A DNA stretch of 37,188 nt from Candidatus Ribeiella danica (GCA_016717335.1 JADKFS010000007.1:1-37188), one strand, 5' to 3'; positions 7,966 to 16,872 are shown, counted from the stretch's first letter. Made by a program: numbers and translations. Notes: generated by a model not told the origin, from the sequence alone.

Positions 7966-10287
7966 TCACTCGATGAGCGCGCGGGAACACACCACCCGAA
8001 ATCCCAGGTAGAAGTCCCAATCGATCGGGAAGTCCCAGTCACGGGCGCCGCAGCACAAAGTTTCTACCTTATCATTGAATGCACTATAACTAAACCAAAC
8101 CCTGTCATTACTTGTAAAGTCTTTCCGGGGATTCTGCTCATCCGGTTGCTCGTATGGTGTGGCAGTCCACTCAGATATATTCCCCGCCATATCCAGCGCA
8201 CCACACTGCGCCATACCTGCCGAGAAGCATCCAACAGGCGCTGATCGAGTGATGCCGGTATCCCGATAGTTCGCCCGCTCGACGTCCGGCTGGTCGTCGC
8301 CCCACGGGTAGCGCCGCTGGTCGGTATGGCGCGCGGCGCGCTCCCACTCCAGCCAGGTCGGCAGGCGGATGCTGTCGTCCTGTGGCAGCCAGCCCTGCTG
8401 GTGGCCCTGCTCGGTCAGCCAGGCGCAGTAGGCCGCCGCCTCGTACCACGCGACGCCGGCCACAGGCTGAGTTGGCTGATTATACCGCGAGTCATGCCAC
8501 AAGCGTGGAACAATCCATTTGGCTCGTTCTCTGTACTTCCACCCCTCATCCGTCCACCAGCGCCGCTCGGCGTAGCCGCCCGCGTCGACGAACTGCCTGT
8601 ACTCCGCGTTGGTCACGGCGTAGCGGCCGATCCTGTAGCCATGCTGCAGCTCGACCTGACGCAATTGCTCCTCTCGGTCGTCGCCGTGCCAGAACGGCCC
8701 CGGCGCGATCGCGCACCAGTACTCCTGCCGATCCGGCGTGGGCAGGCGCGGGTCGCCCAGCCGGCCGAGCAGGAACGCCGCGTCGACCCGCTCGCGCGCG
8801 GTCAGCTGGCCGCCCTGCACCAGCGCGACCAGCGCCTGGACCACGTCCTCCTTGAGGCGCTGCCCCTCGCGGCCCAGCACGCTGCCCAGCTCCTCGACGA
8901 TCTCGCCCGCCAGCGCCGCGCTGCGGTAGAACGCGGGCGTGCCCTCCGGATCGACCTCCAGCAGCCGCCAGCCCAGCGCGCGCGCCTCCTGCGGCTGCCC
9001 ACTCGCCACCAGGTGCCCGGCCACCAGCAAAATGACCTCGCGCCAGGTCGCGGCGTGCCGCTGCGCGAGCACCGTGCCCTGCATTGCCTGCGTGCCCAGG
9101 TAGATCAGCTCGCGCGCCGCCAGGTACTCCTGGAAGGTCTTGTGCGGGAAGGCGTAGCGATCCTTGATGTCGCGGGCGATCAGCAGGCCGCTGCGCCCCT
9201 CCAGGAAGCTCAGGAATGTCTCGATCTGCCCCTTGGCCTTCGTGCCGTCGCCCTGCGCCAGGTCGAGAAAGCGCTCCAGCAGCCAGCTGCGCACCTCGCG
9301 CGCGCTGGCCTCCTCACGGCCGCGCTCCTGGAGCTGGTAGGCCAGCGGCTGGATCAGCGCCAGCCGGTCGGTCTGGTCCGGCACGCCGAGGATCTTGGCC
9401 AGGCCGGCCGGGCCGCCGTCGCCGCGCAGCTGCTCCCACTGCTCCAGCAGCAGCAGCAGGCACTCCTTGTACAGCTCGGCGCGCTGCTGCGGCAGCCGCA
9501 GCCGGTGCTGGTGCACCAGCGCGATCATCGTCAGCAGCAGCGGGTTGCCGGCGATCTCGCGCAGCCGCTCACGGCGCTCCAGCGCGGCGACCAGGTCGCG
9601 GGCCTTCTCCTCGGCGGCCTGGGCCTGCTCGGCCGACGCCAGCCCGCTGCCGTGCAGCAGCGCGGCGCGGTACCAGCGCGCGATGAAATCGTTCTGTGCC
9701 GGCTGGTCGAGCGGCTGCAACGTGGCGACCTGGAACGGCGGCGGGAGCAGGCACGGCTCGCGGTAGGCGTAGACCCGACTGGTCAGCACCACGCGGCTCC
9801 TGGGAAAGCGCGACTGGAACAGCGCAACCGCCTGGGCGGCCCACGTGCGCCGGGCGTCGTCGGCGACCTCGTCCAGCCCGTCGCACATCAGCAGCACCTC
9901 GCCGGCCTCCAGGCGGGTCAGCAGGTGCTGCTTGAGCGCGTCGTGCCGGTCGCCGGCCAGCATGCGCTCGACGTGCGTGAGCAGCGGGCCGGCGTCGGCG
10001 GGCGGCGCGTCCAGCTCGGCGGCGAAGCGGCGCAGCTGGATCAGGATCGGCAGCGGCAGCGGCCCGCTCCAGGCCAGCTCCGGCTCGACCGTCGTTTCGC
10101 CGGCATCCGTCGCCTGCAGCCGCGCGAAGGCGAAGCCCATCGCCAGGTGGCGCAGCACGGTGGTCTTGCCGCTGCCGGGGTCGCCGAGCAGCACCAGCGC
10201 GGGGTAGTGGCGGATCAGCTCCAGCGCGGTGCGCGGCGCGAGCAGGCGCTGCTTGACGCGTTCGAGATCCTCGTCGCGCGCTGCCAC
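7966..10287 (-). CDS. NACHT ATPase with C-terminal FGE-sulfatase domain, copy 2 (main part)
   Basis: This 773-residue frame starts at a GTG (10287), but the same frame is coding-like back to about 10375 (WLDELLDDQDCGRLLAEV). It is therefore almost certainly the continuation of the frame at 10352-10915 after a one-base slip. Walker A GDPGSGKT lies at residues 35-42 and Walker B LLMCDGLDEV at about 131-140. NACHT helical motifs follow (IAGNPLLLTMIALVHQHRL; FPHKTFQEYLAAREL). From about residue 525 to the end there is an FGE/C-type-lectin-like domain (FWHGDDRE, IGRYAVTNAEYRQFV, LPTWLEWERAARHTD, GALDMAGNISEWTA, LGFRVVCS). FGE catalytic Cys pairs are not evident, so it is likely a binding rather than an enzymatic domain. 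Residues near the C-terminus are hypervariable (see 8005-8040). The last five residues are shifted relative to copies 1 and 3. Confidence 0.85.
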   Translation of the reverse strand: MAARDEDLERVKQRLLAPRTALELIRHYPALVLLGDPGSGKTTVLRHLAMGFAFARLQATDAGETTVEPELAWSGPLPLPILIQLRRFAAELDAPPADAGPLLTHVERMLAGDRHDALKQHLLTRLEAGEVLLMCDGLDEVADDARRTWAAQAVALFQSRFPRSRVVLTSRVYAYREPCLLPPPFQVATLQPLDQPAQNDFIARWYRAALLHGSGLASAEQAQAAEEKARDLVAALERRERLREIAGNPLLLTMIALVHQHRLRLPQQRAELYKECLLLLLEQWEQLRGDGGPAGLAKILGVPDQTDRLALIQPLAYQLQERGREEASAREVRSWLLERFLDLAQGDGTKAKGQIETFLSFLEGRSGLLIARDIKDRYAFPHKTFQEYLAARELIYLGTQAMQGTVLAQRHAATWREVILLVAGHLVASGQPQEARALGWRLLEVDPEGTPAFYRSAALAGEIVEELGSVLGREGQRLKEDVVQALVALVQGGQLTARERVDAAFLLGRLGDPRLPTPDRQEYWCAIAPGPFWHGDDREEQLRQVELQHGYRIGRYAVTNAEYRQFVDAGGYAERRWWTDEGWKYRERAKWIVPRLWHDSRYNQPTQPVAGVAWYEAAAYCAWLTEQGHQQGWLPQDDSIRLPTWLEWERAARHTDQRRYPWGDDQPDVERANYRDTGITRSAPVGCFSAGMAQCGALDMAGNISEWTATPYEQPDEQNPRKDFTSNDRVWFSYSAFNDKVETLCCGARDWDFPIDWDFYLGFRVVCSRALIE
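8005..8040 (-). other. DGR-like variable region of NACHT gene 2
   Basis: These twelve codons lie between two segments that are identical to NACHT gene 3: 7983-8004 (22 nt) and 8041-8053 (13 nt). Against gene 3 (11244-11279) there are 15 base differences, all at first or second codon positions and none at third. Codon pairs (gene 2/gene 3, coding strand) are GAC/CTC, TGG/GGG, GAC/TTC, TTC/AAC, CCG/CCG, ATC/GGC, GAT/AAT, TGG/GGG, GAC/GTC, TTC/GAC, TAC/TAC, CTG/CGG. Each differing site can derive from adenine in an AAY, AGG or CAG template codon. Confidence 0.75.
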
Positions 10288-10351
10288 ACCCGCGCGCTGC
10301 CGTTTCGGGCGCGATACGTCGACCTCGGCCAGCAGTCGGCCGCAATCCTGG

Positions 10352-10915
10352 TCATCGAGCAGCTCGTCGAGCCACTGTCAAGCCTCGGCGCAAAGCGCCT
10401 GGCTTGCCGCGCGTGCGCCCCGGCATCTGCTGGCTGGCATCGCCAGTGTCCCCAACAAACAGCGCCGCTGCCTCGCCGATCGTGATATTCGTCCGCAGGT
10501 TGATGAACACCGCGTTCAGCTCGACGCGCATCTGCTGCGCGCCGCCGGTGCCGAGCCCCTGCAGGCTGAGGTAGCGGTAGCGCTCCAGCAGCGTGCCCAG
10601 GTAGCTGGCCAGCGCCTTGCGGATCGCCTCGGGCCTGGGCGGCAGATCGGCAGGGAGGGCGCCAATCGCCAGCGTGCCGCCCGCCGCGATCGTAATATCG
10701 TGCAGCACCAGATTGCCGCTGCCGAGCGCGCTGTCGCGCACATCGCCGCCGGCCGCGGTGATCGGGGAACTCTCGATGCTGCCGCCGTCGCTGGCCTCCA
10801 TGCCCTGCGCGGCGCGCGGCGGTCGCAGCGCAGCGATGGCGGCGTCGGCCGCGACGTCGCCGATCGCCGCGCGGATCGACTCGATCTGGGCTATTTTGGC
10901 GTCGATGTCGTCCAT
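10352..10915 (-). CDS. N-terminal part of NACHT-FGE copy 2 (split by a frameshift)
   Basis: The frame starts at 10915 (MDDIDAKIAQIESIRAAIGD), the same kind of N-terminal helix as in NACHT gene 3 (MNDLAAKIAQLEALRATID). A beta-rich spacer follows (SALGSGNLVLHDITIAAGG), then the pre-NACHT segment, ALASYLGTLLERYRYLSLQG and VELNAVFINL, equivalent to YLSALQGEC...LEQVYIGL in gene 3. It runs out of frame near 10375 (GALRRGLTVARRAAR, stop), where the next frame takes over with WLDELLDDQDCGRLLAEV. It can be read either as a separate sensor peptide or, more likely, as the front of one ~950-residue NACHT protein with a one-base error or mutation. Confidence 0.7.
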   Translation of the reverse strand: MDDIDAKIAQIESIRAAIGDVAADAAIAALRPPRAAQGMEASDGGSIESSPITAAGGDVRDSALGSGNLVLHDITIAAGGTLAIGALPADLPPRPEAIRKALASYLGTLLERYRYLSLQGLGTGGAQQMRVELNAVFINLRTNITIGEAAALFVGDTGDASQQMPGRTRGKPGALRRGLTVARRAAR

Positions 10916-11204
10916 TCGTGCTCCAATGATGTTCGAACGAGGGAGAGCGGACGTCGCGGAAGCGGCGGAGATGCGGAACCTTCCGCACGTTCTGGCGCCG
11001 ATCGTTTCCGCTCCTTCCGCCGCTCCGCCATTTCGCGTTCAACACCGCCCCGATTCGCGCTGCGCGCGACCAGGGGCTACGCCCCTGGACCCCGCCCCCG
11101 GTCACAACCCTTTACACTTCTCTGACAATAAACATAGTCCCACAACAGAGCTGCAGGATTCAGGAGGCCAGAACCCAGAAATCAGGATTCAGCATCCAGA
11201 AGCC

Positions 11205-14087
11205 TTATCCCGATGAGCGCGGGGAACACACCACCCGAAATCCCCGGTAGTCGACCCCATTGCCCGGGTTGAACCCGAGACGGGCGCCGCAGAACATGCG
11301 TTCCATTTCGCTATGATAGGCGTTCCCACGAATAGCTGGCGTCTCGCTTTGTGTAAACTCTTTTCTCGGTATCGGTAACTCGATCTCTTCCCAAAGCGTT
11401 GTTGTCCACTCCCAGATATTGCCTAGTAGATCGTGAGCACCACACTCCGCGACGCCGGCCGGGAAGCAGCCGACTGGCGACGTAGTGTCAATATCAGTCT
11501 TGTCGTAGTTGGCGCGCTCCGGGGTTGGTTCGTCTGTTCCCCAAGGGTAGCGCCGCCGATCGGTATGGCGCGCGGCGCGCTCCCACTCCAATGAGGTCGG
11601 CAGGCGGATCTCCTCGGCCGCGGGCAGCCAGCCCTGCCGATGACCATGCTCAGTCAGCCAGGCACAGTAGGCCGCCGCCTCATACCACGAGACGCCGACC
11701 ACCGGCTGCGCCGGGTTATTGTAGCGCGCGTCGCTCCAGAGACGCGGCAGTTCAATCCGCTCCGACTCGCCTTCATAATAGCGTGTGCCACCAGGCTGAA
11801 TGTAGGCCCAGCCGTTCTCGGTCCACCAGCGCCGCTCGGCGTAGCCGCCAGCCGCCACGAAGCGCGCGAAGTCGGCGTTGGTCACCGGGTAGCGCGCGAC
11901 CTTGTAGGCGTAGGGCAACGTCACCTGTTGAAGCCTGGCGCTCTTCTGGGTATCGTCGCCATACCAGAACGGCCCCGGCGCGATCGGGCACCAGTATGCG
12001 TCGAGCGCCTGCCGCCATGCCGCCGAGCCGGGATCGATCACGCCGACGACCGCCAGCGGCAGCCGGCGGTCGGGCAGCGGGATGCGCGTGTCGGCGCGGC
12101 ACAGCGCCTCGACGCTGCCGTAGCATAGCAGCCCCAGCGCCAGCCCGGCGCGCACGCGTAACGTCGCCGGCGCCTCGGGCGCGCGGCCGGTCGCCGCCAG
12201 CCGCAGCAGGGTCGTCCGCGCGCGCGGCCACAGCCCATCCTTGCCCACCAGCGCCGCGTCGTAGTTCGCGGCCCGCTCGCGCCCGATCAGCACCAGCAGC
12301 TCGCCCGCCAGCGCCTGCTCGGTCCGACTGCGCGCCAGCAGCTTCTCGACCAGGTCGAGCGGCTTCTCCAGCTCGCGGTCGGCCAGCACCTGATAGCCCA
12401 CCATCAGCGCCAGCGCCTCGTGCCAGTGCGCCTTGGGCGAACGCTCCAGGCACAGCCGGCGGTAGTCGCGCTGGCCCTTCAGGTGGTAGCCGGCCAGGAA
12501 CTCCTGGAAGGTGCGGTGTGGGAACGCGTACGACTCGCCCTGCTCGCCGCTCTGCTTGAGCAGCAGGCCGTTGCGCATGGCAATCGCGTGCAGCACCAGG
12601 CTGACCAGCTCGTCGCGCCGGAGCGGGTCGCCGGCGCTGTAGGGCGTGAACGCCTCCTCCAGCAAACTGCGAACCTGCTCGCGCCGCAGGTCGGCCGGGC
12701 GAACCGCCTGCTCGGGGTCGCGCTCGGCGGCCTCGTGGGCCGCGAAGCCCAGCCGCGCCATCAGCGCCAGCAGGTCGGAGGCGCGGAACTGCGGCAGGTC
12801 GAGGCGCTCCAGCATGTCGGGCTGGCCGGGGTCCTGGCGCCAGCGCAGCAGCAGCAGCTCGATACACTCGTCGTACAGCAGCGCGCGCGCGTCGGGCAGC
12901 CGGCCCTTCCCGGCGTGCACGACCGCCATCATCGTCAGCAGCAGCGGCAGCTCGGCCAGGCTGCGCAGCTCGGTTCGGCTCGCGATCGCGCCGCGCAGCG
13001 CCTCGGCGTTGCCGAGCATCTCGCGCCCGCTGGCGGCCAGCTCGTCGTACCACGCGCCGACGAAGTGGTCGATCTGCTCGTCGGTCAGCGGCGCGAGCGT
13101 CTCGACCACGAAACCACGGATCTGGCGCAGCGGGTTGGCCTGGTAGTCCAGCACGCGGCAGGTCACGACGACGGGAGCGCGCGCGTAGGTGCGCGCGGCG
13201 TCGGCGATGCTCTCGACCAGGCGGGCGAGGACGGTCTCGCCGACCACTTCGTCCAGCCCGTCGAGCAGCAGGATCGCGTGGCCATTGGTCAGCTCGGCGC
13301 GCAGCCGGTCCAGCGCCTCGGCGTTTGGGCCGAGTGATTGGCGCAGAAAGTCGAGCAGCAGGGCAAGCGAGCCATGCTTCGACTCTGCCAATGGCGGAAA
13401 CGCCGCGAAGTCGCGCAGGATGACGCGCACTGGCAGCAGCGCGCCCGGACGCCAGCGGTCGAGCCGATCGAGCCAGTCGCCATCGACCTGCGGATCACCC
13501 AGGCCACGCTCCGTCAGCGCCGCGCCGGCCAGGCACAGCACCAGGTGGTTGACGAAGGTGCTCTTGCCGCTGCCCGGCGCGCCCAGCAGCATCAGGCGCG
13601 GCGGCTTTCCACGCGCCACCGCCTCCAGCGCGGTCAGCGGTCGAGTCTGGCGCTCGCTCGGCGACCGGCGAGCAGCGCGTGGCTGCTGCGCGGCTTCATC
13701 CTCCGTCAGCTCGACCTGCGTGGTCGTGTGCAGTCCAATGTAGACCTGCTCCAGCCGCATCGACCGGCGGTGGCGCGACTCGGACGCATCGATCCGCATG
13801 AGCTGCAGCGGCCCGCACTCGCCCTGCAGTGCGCTCAGGTAGTCGATCAGCGCGCGCTCCTGGCGCGGGATGCTTGGATCGAGCGGCGCGGCGTAGTTGT
13901 GCTGGTCGCCGTGGACGACCGTCTGCGTGGGGTTGATCAGCAGGCCGCCCTCGCCGGCCTCCATGCGCTGTGTCGCCTGCTGCGCGCGCAGGGCGCGGAT
14001 GGCATCGTCGAGCGACTCTGCGGCGGCCCCGTCGATAGTAGCGCGTAGCGCCTCAAGCTGGGCGATCTTGGCGGCAAGGTCGTTCAT
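11205..14087 (-). CDS. NACHT ATPase with C-terminal FGE-sulfatase domain, copy 3 (intact)
   Basis: The ATG at 14087 (MNDLAAKIAQLEALRATID) gives 960 residues and is the start matched by copy 2. Domains in order: N-terminal helix (1-45); a short beta spacer (INPTQTVVHGDQHNYAAP, ~51-68); a pre-NACHT helix ending MRLEQVYIGL (~110-119); NACHT ATPase with Walker A GAPGSGKS (169-176) and Walker B AILLLDGLDE (271-280); helical arm (LAELPLLLTMMAVVHAGKG; FPHRTFQEFLAGYH); and FGE-like lectin fold (~700-960: VARYPVTNADFARFV, VVGVSWYEAAAYCAWL, LPTSLEWERAARHTD, LLGNIWEWTT, RGFRVVCS). By analogy to antiphage NACHT proteins it should sense an invader and oligomerise. The diversified FGE end is the likely ligand-binding surface. 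It is the only one of the three copies without a frameshift. Confidence 0.88.
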   Translation of the reverse strand: MNDLAAKIAQLEALRATIDGAAAESLDDAIRALRAQQATQRMEAGEGGLLINPTQTVVHGDQHNYAAPLDPSIPRQERALIDYLSALQGECGPLQLMRIDASESRHRRSMRLEQVYIGLHTTTQVELTEDEAAQQPRAARRSPSERQTRPLTALEAVARGKPPRLMLLGAPGSGKSTFVNHLVLCLAGAALTERGLGDPQVDGDWLDRLDRWRPGALLPVRVILRDFAAFPPLAESKHGSLALLLDFLRQSLGPNAEALDRLRAELTNGHAILLLDGLDEVVGETVLARLVESIADAARTYARAPVVVTCRVLDYQANPLRQIRGFVVETLAPLTDEQIDHFVGAWYDELAASGREMLGNAEALRGAIASRTELRSLAELPLLLTMMAVVHAGKGRLPDARALLYDECIELLLLRWRQDPGQPDMLERLDLPQFRASDLLALMARLGFAAHEAAERDPEQAVRPADLRREQVRSLLEEAFTPYSAGDPLRRDELVSLVLHAIAMRNGLLLKQSGEQGESYAFPHRTFQEFLAGYHLKGQRDYRRLCLERSPKAHWHEALALMVGYQVLADRELEKPLDLVEKLLARSRTEQALAGELLVLIGRERAANYDAALVGKDGLWPRARTTLLRLAATGRAPEAPATLRVRAGLALGLLCYGSVEALCRADTRIPLPDRRLPLAVVGVIDPGSAAWRQALDAYWCPIAPGPFWYGDDTQKSARLQQVTLPYAYKVARYPVTNADFARFVAAGGYAERRWWTENGWAYIQPGGTRYYEGESERIELPRLWSDARYNNPAQPVVGVSWYEAAAYCAWLTEHGHRQGWLPAAEEIRLPTSLEWERAARHTDRRRYPWGTDEPTPERANYDKTDIDTTSPVGCFPAGVAECGAHDLLGNIWEWTTTLWEEIELPIPRKEFTQSETPAIRGNAYHSEMERMFCGARLGFNPGNGVDYRGFRVVCSPRSSG
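11244..11279 (-). other. DGR-like variable region of NACHT gene 3
   Basis: This is the counterpart of 8005-8040. The 22 nt on its 3' coding side (11222-11243) and the 13 nt on its 5' coding side (11280-11292) are identical to gene 2. The encoded residues read L-G-F-N-P-G-N-G-V-D-Y-R, against D-W-D-F-P-I-D-W-D-F-Y-L in gene 2. Only Pro and Tyr, whose codons would have no (CCG) or an unmutated (TAC) template adenine, are shared. Confidence 0.75.
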
Positions 14088-14266
14088 TGGCAGTGCTCCG
14101 GCGGATGAGCGGTGTTCGACGCATAATGAGATGCCTACAGCGCGAAATGTGATAGTATTCCAGAGAGACCACATCAGACGCGTTTCTAATGCAGTATACA
14201 CCATGCGGCGGAGCTGTCCGCTGCAAGGCAAGGTGCGGGTGTTGCGTACGTTTTTGCGCGCTCGCA

Positions 14267-14392
14267 CGCCGGCGGGCTGAAGCCCGCGGCTGTTGGTACG
14301 AAGCCCGTTGCGCGGGCTCTCAGCGGGCTTCGTGCGCGTAGCGCGGGGATTGATGCCCGCGCGTGCCGGCGGAACGCCGTTTCACAAGGCGC
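14267..14392. repeat. REP-like palindrome cluster
   Basis: Between the start of NACHT gene 3 and the next gene lies a cluster of GC-rich inverted segments. CGGGCTGAAGCCCG is followed by CGAAGCCCGTTGCGCGGGCT and AGCGGGCTTCG, and then a GCGCGGGGATTGATGCCCGCGC palindrome broken by a few bases. The composition and arrangement are those of REP/BIME-type intergenic elements. The region shows no protein coding. Confidence 0.6.
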
Positions 14393-14526
14393 TGCTGCAC
14401 GCCTACCTCGCTTTCGTTCACAAATCTTTACTCAGCTCGCGGCCTTCCCCGGTTGAATTCCTCGTGTGGCATGCTATCGTTTTTGCTGATGAACCCGTCG
14501 TCGTAGGCGAGTAGTCCTGCTGGATT

Positions 14527-14856
14527 GTGCGCGCCACCGTGCGGAAAAACCTCCAGGGGATGCTGCGCGAAGGCCGCAGCCAAACCATAGTCGGCCCCCA
14601 GCGCCAAACCTTCACGGAGGAGCAGATCACCAGCAGATCATCAGTCGGCTCGGCCACCCTGTCGTGGGCCGCGGTCGAGCGGATCGCGAAGACTGAGACG
14701 CATATCTTCGTCTACCTGAGCCCCATCAGCGCGATCATGCTGCCGCGACGGATCTTTCCAAGTGACGCGGCGTACGAAGAGTGCGACACAACGCTGCGCC
14801 AGTATCAGCAGAGAGCGGGTAGCGCCGCAACGGCTCCCGAACCAACCACAGTGTAA
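14527..14856 (+). CDS. YcxB-like C-terminal domain protein, N-terminus probably lost
   Basis: This 109-residue product matches the soluble C-terminal domain of YcxB-like proteins: RKNLQGMLREGRSQTIVG, then LSWAAVERIAKTETHIFVYL and SAIMLPRRIFPSD. Family members are normally ~160-180 residues with two N-terminal membrane segments. Here the frame opens at a GTG (14527) with a stop shortly upstream and no membrane segment, so the front of the gene appears to have been lost next to the REP-like cluster. The function of the family is unknown. No ribosome-binding site is visible, which fits a remnant. Confidence 0.55.
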   Translation: MRATVRKNLQGMLREGRSQTIVGPQRQTFTEEQITSRSSVGSATLSWAAVERIAKTETHIFVYLSPISAIMLPRRIFPSDAAYEECDTTLRQYQQRAGSAATAPEPTTV

Positions 14857-15105
14857 TCGCGGCGGGCGCATCGCTCACGACCACGAAGGCTCCGGTTCGT
14901 GAAACGCGCGACGAGCCCTCCGCCCATTTGACCTTGGCATCGGTCCTCTAACGGCGACCCGCGACCAAAGTCTGAGGCAGAATCCTCCTTCCGCTCCTAG
15001 AGCCGCAGCGCCTGCGATACTATGATGCCCCTAGCAGGATCGCGTGGCTGCCTGCCCTGGCGCGCCACGACCTGATGGATGCCGCTGCGCTACCGGAGAT
15101 CGCGG

Positions 15106-16011
15106 ATGCACACTGCCAACCTCGCGCACTATCGTGCCGCCGAAAAGCGCCTGTGCGCTCGCTATGGCCTCGCGCCCACCGAGCACTTCGTGCGCTTGCC
15201 AAAGCTCAAGACCACGGTGCGCGTCGTGGAAGTGGGGCAGGGCCAGCCAGTGCTGTTTGTGCACGGCAGCCCCAACGCGGCTTTGAAGTGGGCTCCCTTG
15301 GCGGCGCAGCTCCCCGATTTCCGGTGCCTGCTGCTCGACCGGCCCGGCTGCGGCCTGAGCGAACCCGTGGACTACCGCAGCCTCGACCTGCGGACATTCG
15401 GCGTCGATCTGCTGGGGCAGACGCTCGACGGCCTCGACCTGCCTCAAGCCGCGATCGTCGCCAGCTCGCTCGGCGGCGCCCTGGCCTTCTACTTCACGCA
15501 CGCCCATCCCGAGCGCGTGGTGCGCCTGGTCCAGGATGGGTGCCCGGCCTTCGTGGAGGGATTCCGCGTCCCGCTCTACAATATCCTCGGGTCCGCGCTG
15601 AGCCTGCTCACCGGCCGCACGCCGCCGTCGCGCGCGGCCTTTCGGCACCTCGGCCACGCCGCGGGCATCGACCAGGGGCGGTTCGATCTGGAGGTGCTGC
15701 GCTGGCGCGATGCGCTGCTGAAGTACACGGAGACGACTCGGCACGAGAATGGGCTGACCCGCAACATGAGCAGGCGGATGCGGGAGTACGGCTACGGCGC
15801 GGCATTCCTGCGGCAGATCGCGCCGCCCACGCTGTACCTGTGGGGCGAGGCCGATCCGTTTGGCGGGGTTGCGATTGGGAAGCGGAGTGCGGCTGCCCAG
15901 CCCAACGCCGTGCTGCGGTCGTTCCCTGCGTCGGGCCACCTGCCGTGGCTCGACGATCCCGCAGCGCATGCGGCGCTCGTGCGCGCGTTCTTGCGTGGGG
16001 AGAAGGTATAA
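15106..16011 (+). CDS. alpha/beta-hydrolase fold protein
   Basis: The ATG at 15106 (MHTANLAHYRAAEKRL) has GGAG about 10 nt upstream and gives 301 residues. The canonical alpha/beta-hydrolase order is present: oxyanion motif VLFVHGSPNAA, strand LLLDRPGCGLSEP, nucleophile elbow VASSLGGAL (Ser in S-x-S-x-G-G context), acid in LWGEADPFGG, and histidine in SGHLPWLDDP. A helical cap lies between the elbow and the acid. The substrate cannot be told from sequence; epoxide-hydrolase and haloalkane-dehalogenase relatives share the layout, but the serine nucleophile argues for an esterase or lipase-like activity. The gene is intact and convergent with the APH-type gene. It is a metabolic passenger in the island with no visible operon partner. 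Confidence 0.85.
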   Translation: MHTANLAHYRAAEKRLCARYGLAPTEHFVRLPKLKTTVRVVEVGQGQPVLFVHGSPNAALKWAPLAAQLPDFRCLLLDRPGCGLSEPVDYRSLDLRTFGVDLLGQTLDGLDLPQAAIVASSLGGALAFYFTHAHPERVVRLVQDGCPAFVEGFRVPLYNILGSALSLLTGRTPPSRAAFRHLGHAAGIDQGRFDLEVLRWRDALLKYTETTRHENGLTRNMSRRMREYGYGAAFLRQIAPPTLYLWGEADPFGGVAIGKRSAAAQPNAVLRSFPASGHLPWLDDPAAHAALVRAFLRGEKV

Positions 16012-16122
16012 CGCGTCGGTGCGGCGAGCGACGCCGCCCATCGCTGCGTTGTGCGCGCCGGCTGAGGCGCGACCGGCGCGAGGACGAAGGGCAGCTGCCT
16101 GCACGTATCACGAACAGCGAAG

Positions 16123-16872
16123 CTATGGTCTATGGGGCCTCGATTCAACTCGAACTTCGGCGAGCCGCTTGACTGAGTGCTCGTCGTCCCAGCAGACGGC
16201 GGCTTCCCAGGCGGCCGACGCTTGCGCGGCGATGTCGTACGCCTCGTCGTCGAGACCGGCAGCGTTGTGGGGCAGCACCAGGTCGAGGTCGGGGACGTCG
16301 ACGTGCGCCTCGTCCCAGTCGATCAGCGCGACCCGATCTGCGGTCAGGCGGATGTTGCGCGGGTTGGGGTCGCCGTGCACAACGCAGGTCTCACGTCCGA
16401 CCAACCGCGCCCACGCTGCTCGGCAGCGCGCAACGCCCTCAGGCGGCATCGCGCCGAGGTCGATCTTCGTCCCGGTCTCGGCGTGCAGGAGGTCGGTCGA
16501 TGATCGCCAGCCCGGGCGCTGCGGCCACCCTGACGTCAACCGATGCAACTGGCGGAGCGTGTCGGCCACGCGACGCCAGTCGGCCTCGGTCTCGGGCGGT
16601 CCGCCCGCGACGTAGGTCATCACCACCACACCGTTGGCGAACAGCCGGCCGTCCGTCGTCGGGATCGGCACCGGCACGGTCAGACCTTCACGGTCGAGGC
16701 GAACGAGGAGCTCGGTCTCCCACGCGAGATCAGCGTCGCTCCTGACACCGACACGACCGACCGCGAGGTGCCCGTTGACGCGCACGGTCCACACGTCGTT
16801 GGCCACTCCGCCAGCGAGCCGTTCGATGCGAACGACATCGTCACCCCACTGCTCGAGTGCCTCCCATCCCAT
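16123..16872 (-). CDS. APH-family phosphotransferase (aminoglycoside/choline kinase fold)
   Basis: The start is set at the ATG at 16872 (MGWEALEQWGDD) because AAGGGGAGG lies 9 nt upstream; in-frame ATG (16881) and GTG (16908) alternatives exist. The 249-residue product has a glycine-rich N-terminal turn (LAGGVANDVWTVRV), the kinase hinge (VVMTYVAGG), the catalytic loop HGDPNPRNI and the metal-binding IDWDEAHVDVPDLDL, all diagnostic of the APH/choline kinase-like family (PF01636). Members phosphorylate aminoglycosides, homoserine, choline or small metabolites; the substrate here is open. It is convergent with the hydrolase across a 111-bp gap. No signs of disruption. Confidence 0.85.
   Translation of the reverse strand: MGWEALEQWGDDVVRIERLAGGVANDVWTVRVNGHLAVGRVGVRSDADLAWETELLVRLDREGLTVPVPIPTTDGRLFANGVVVMTYVAGGPPETEADWRRVADTLRQLHRLTSGWPQRPGWRSSTDLLHAETGTKIDLGAMPPEGVARCRAAWARLVGRETCVVHGDPNPRNIRLTADRVALIDWDEAHVDVPDLDLVLPHNAAGLDDEAYDIAAQASAAWEAAVCWDDEHSVKRLAEVRVESRPHRP

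Noticed and set aside
8326..10485. A 719-codon open frame on the plus strand
   Set aside because: It is the antisense shadow of NACHT gene 2. It is Arg/Gln/Leu-rich and has no domain motifs, while the minus strand shows clear Walker and FGE motifs.
7966..14087. FGE domains as active formylglycine-generating or sulfatase-modifying enzymes
   Set aside because: The Cys pair and surrounding residues required for catalysis are not conserved and lie next to or inside the hypervariable part; a binding role fits better.
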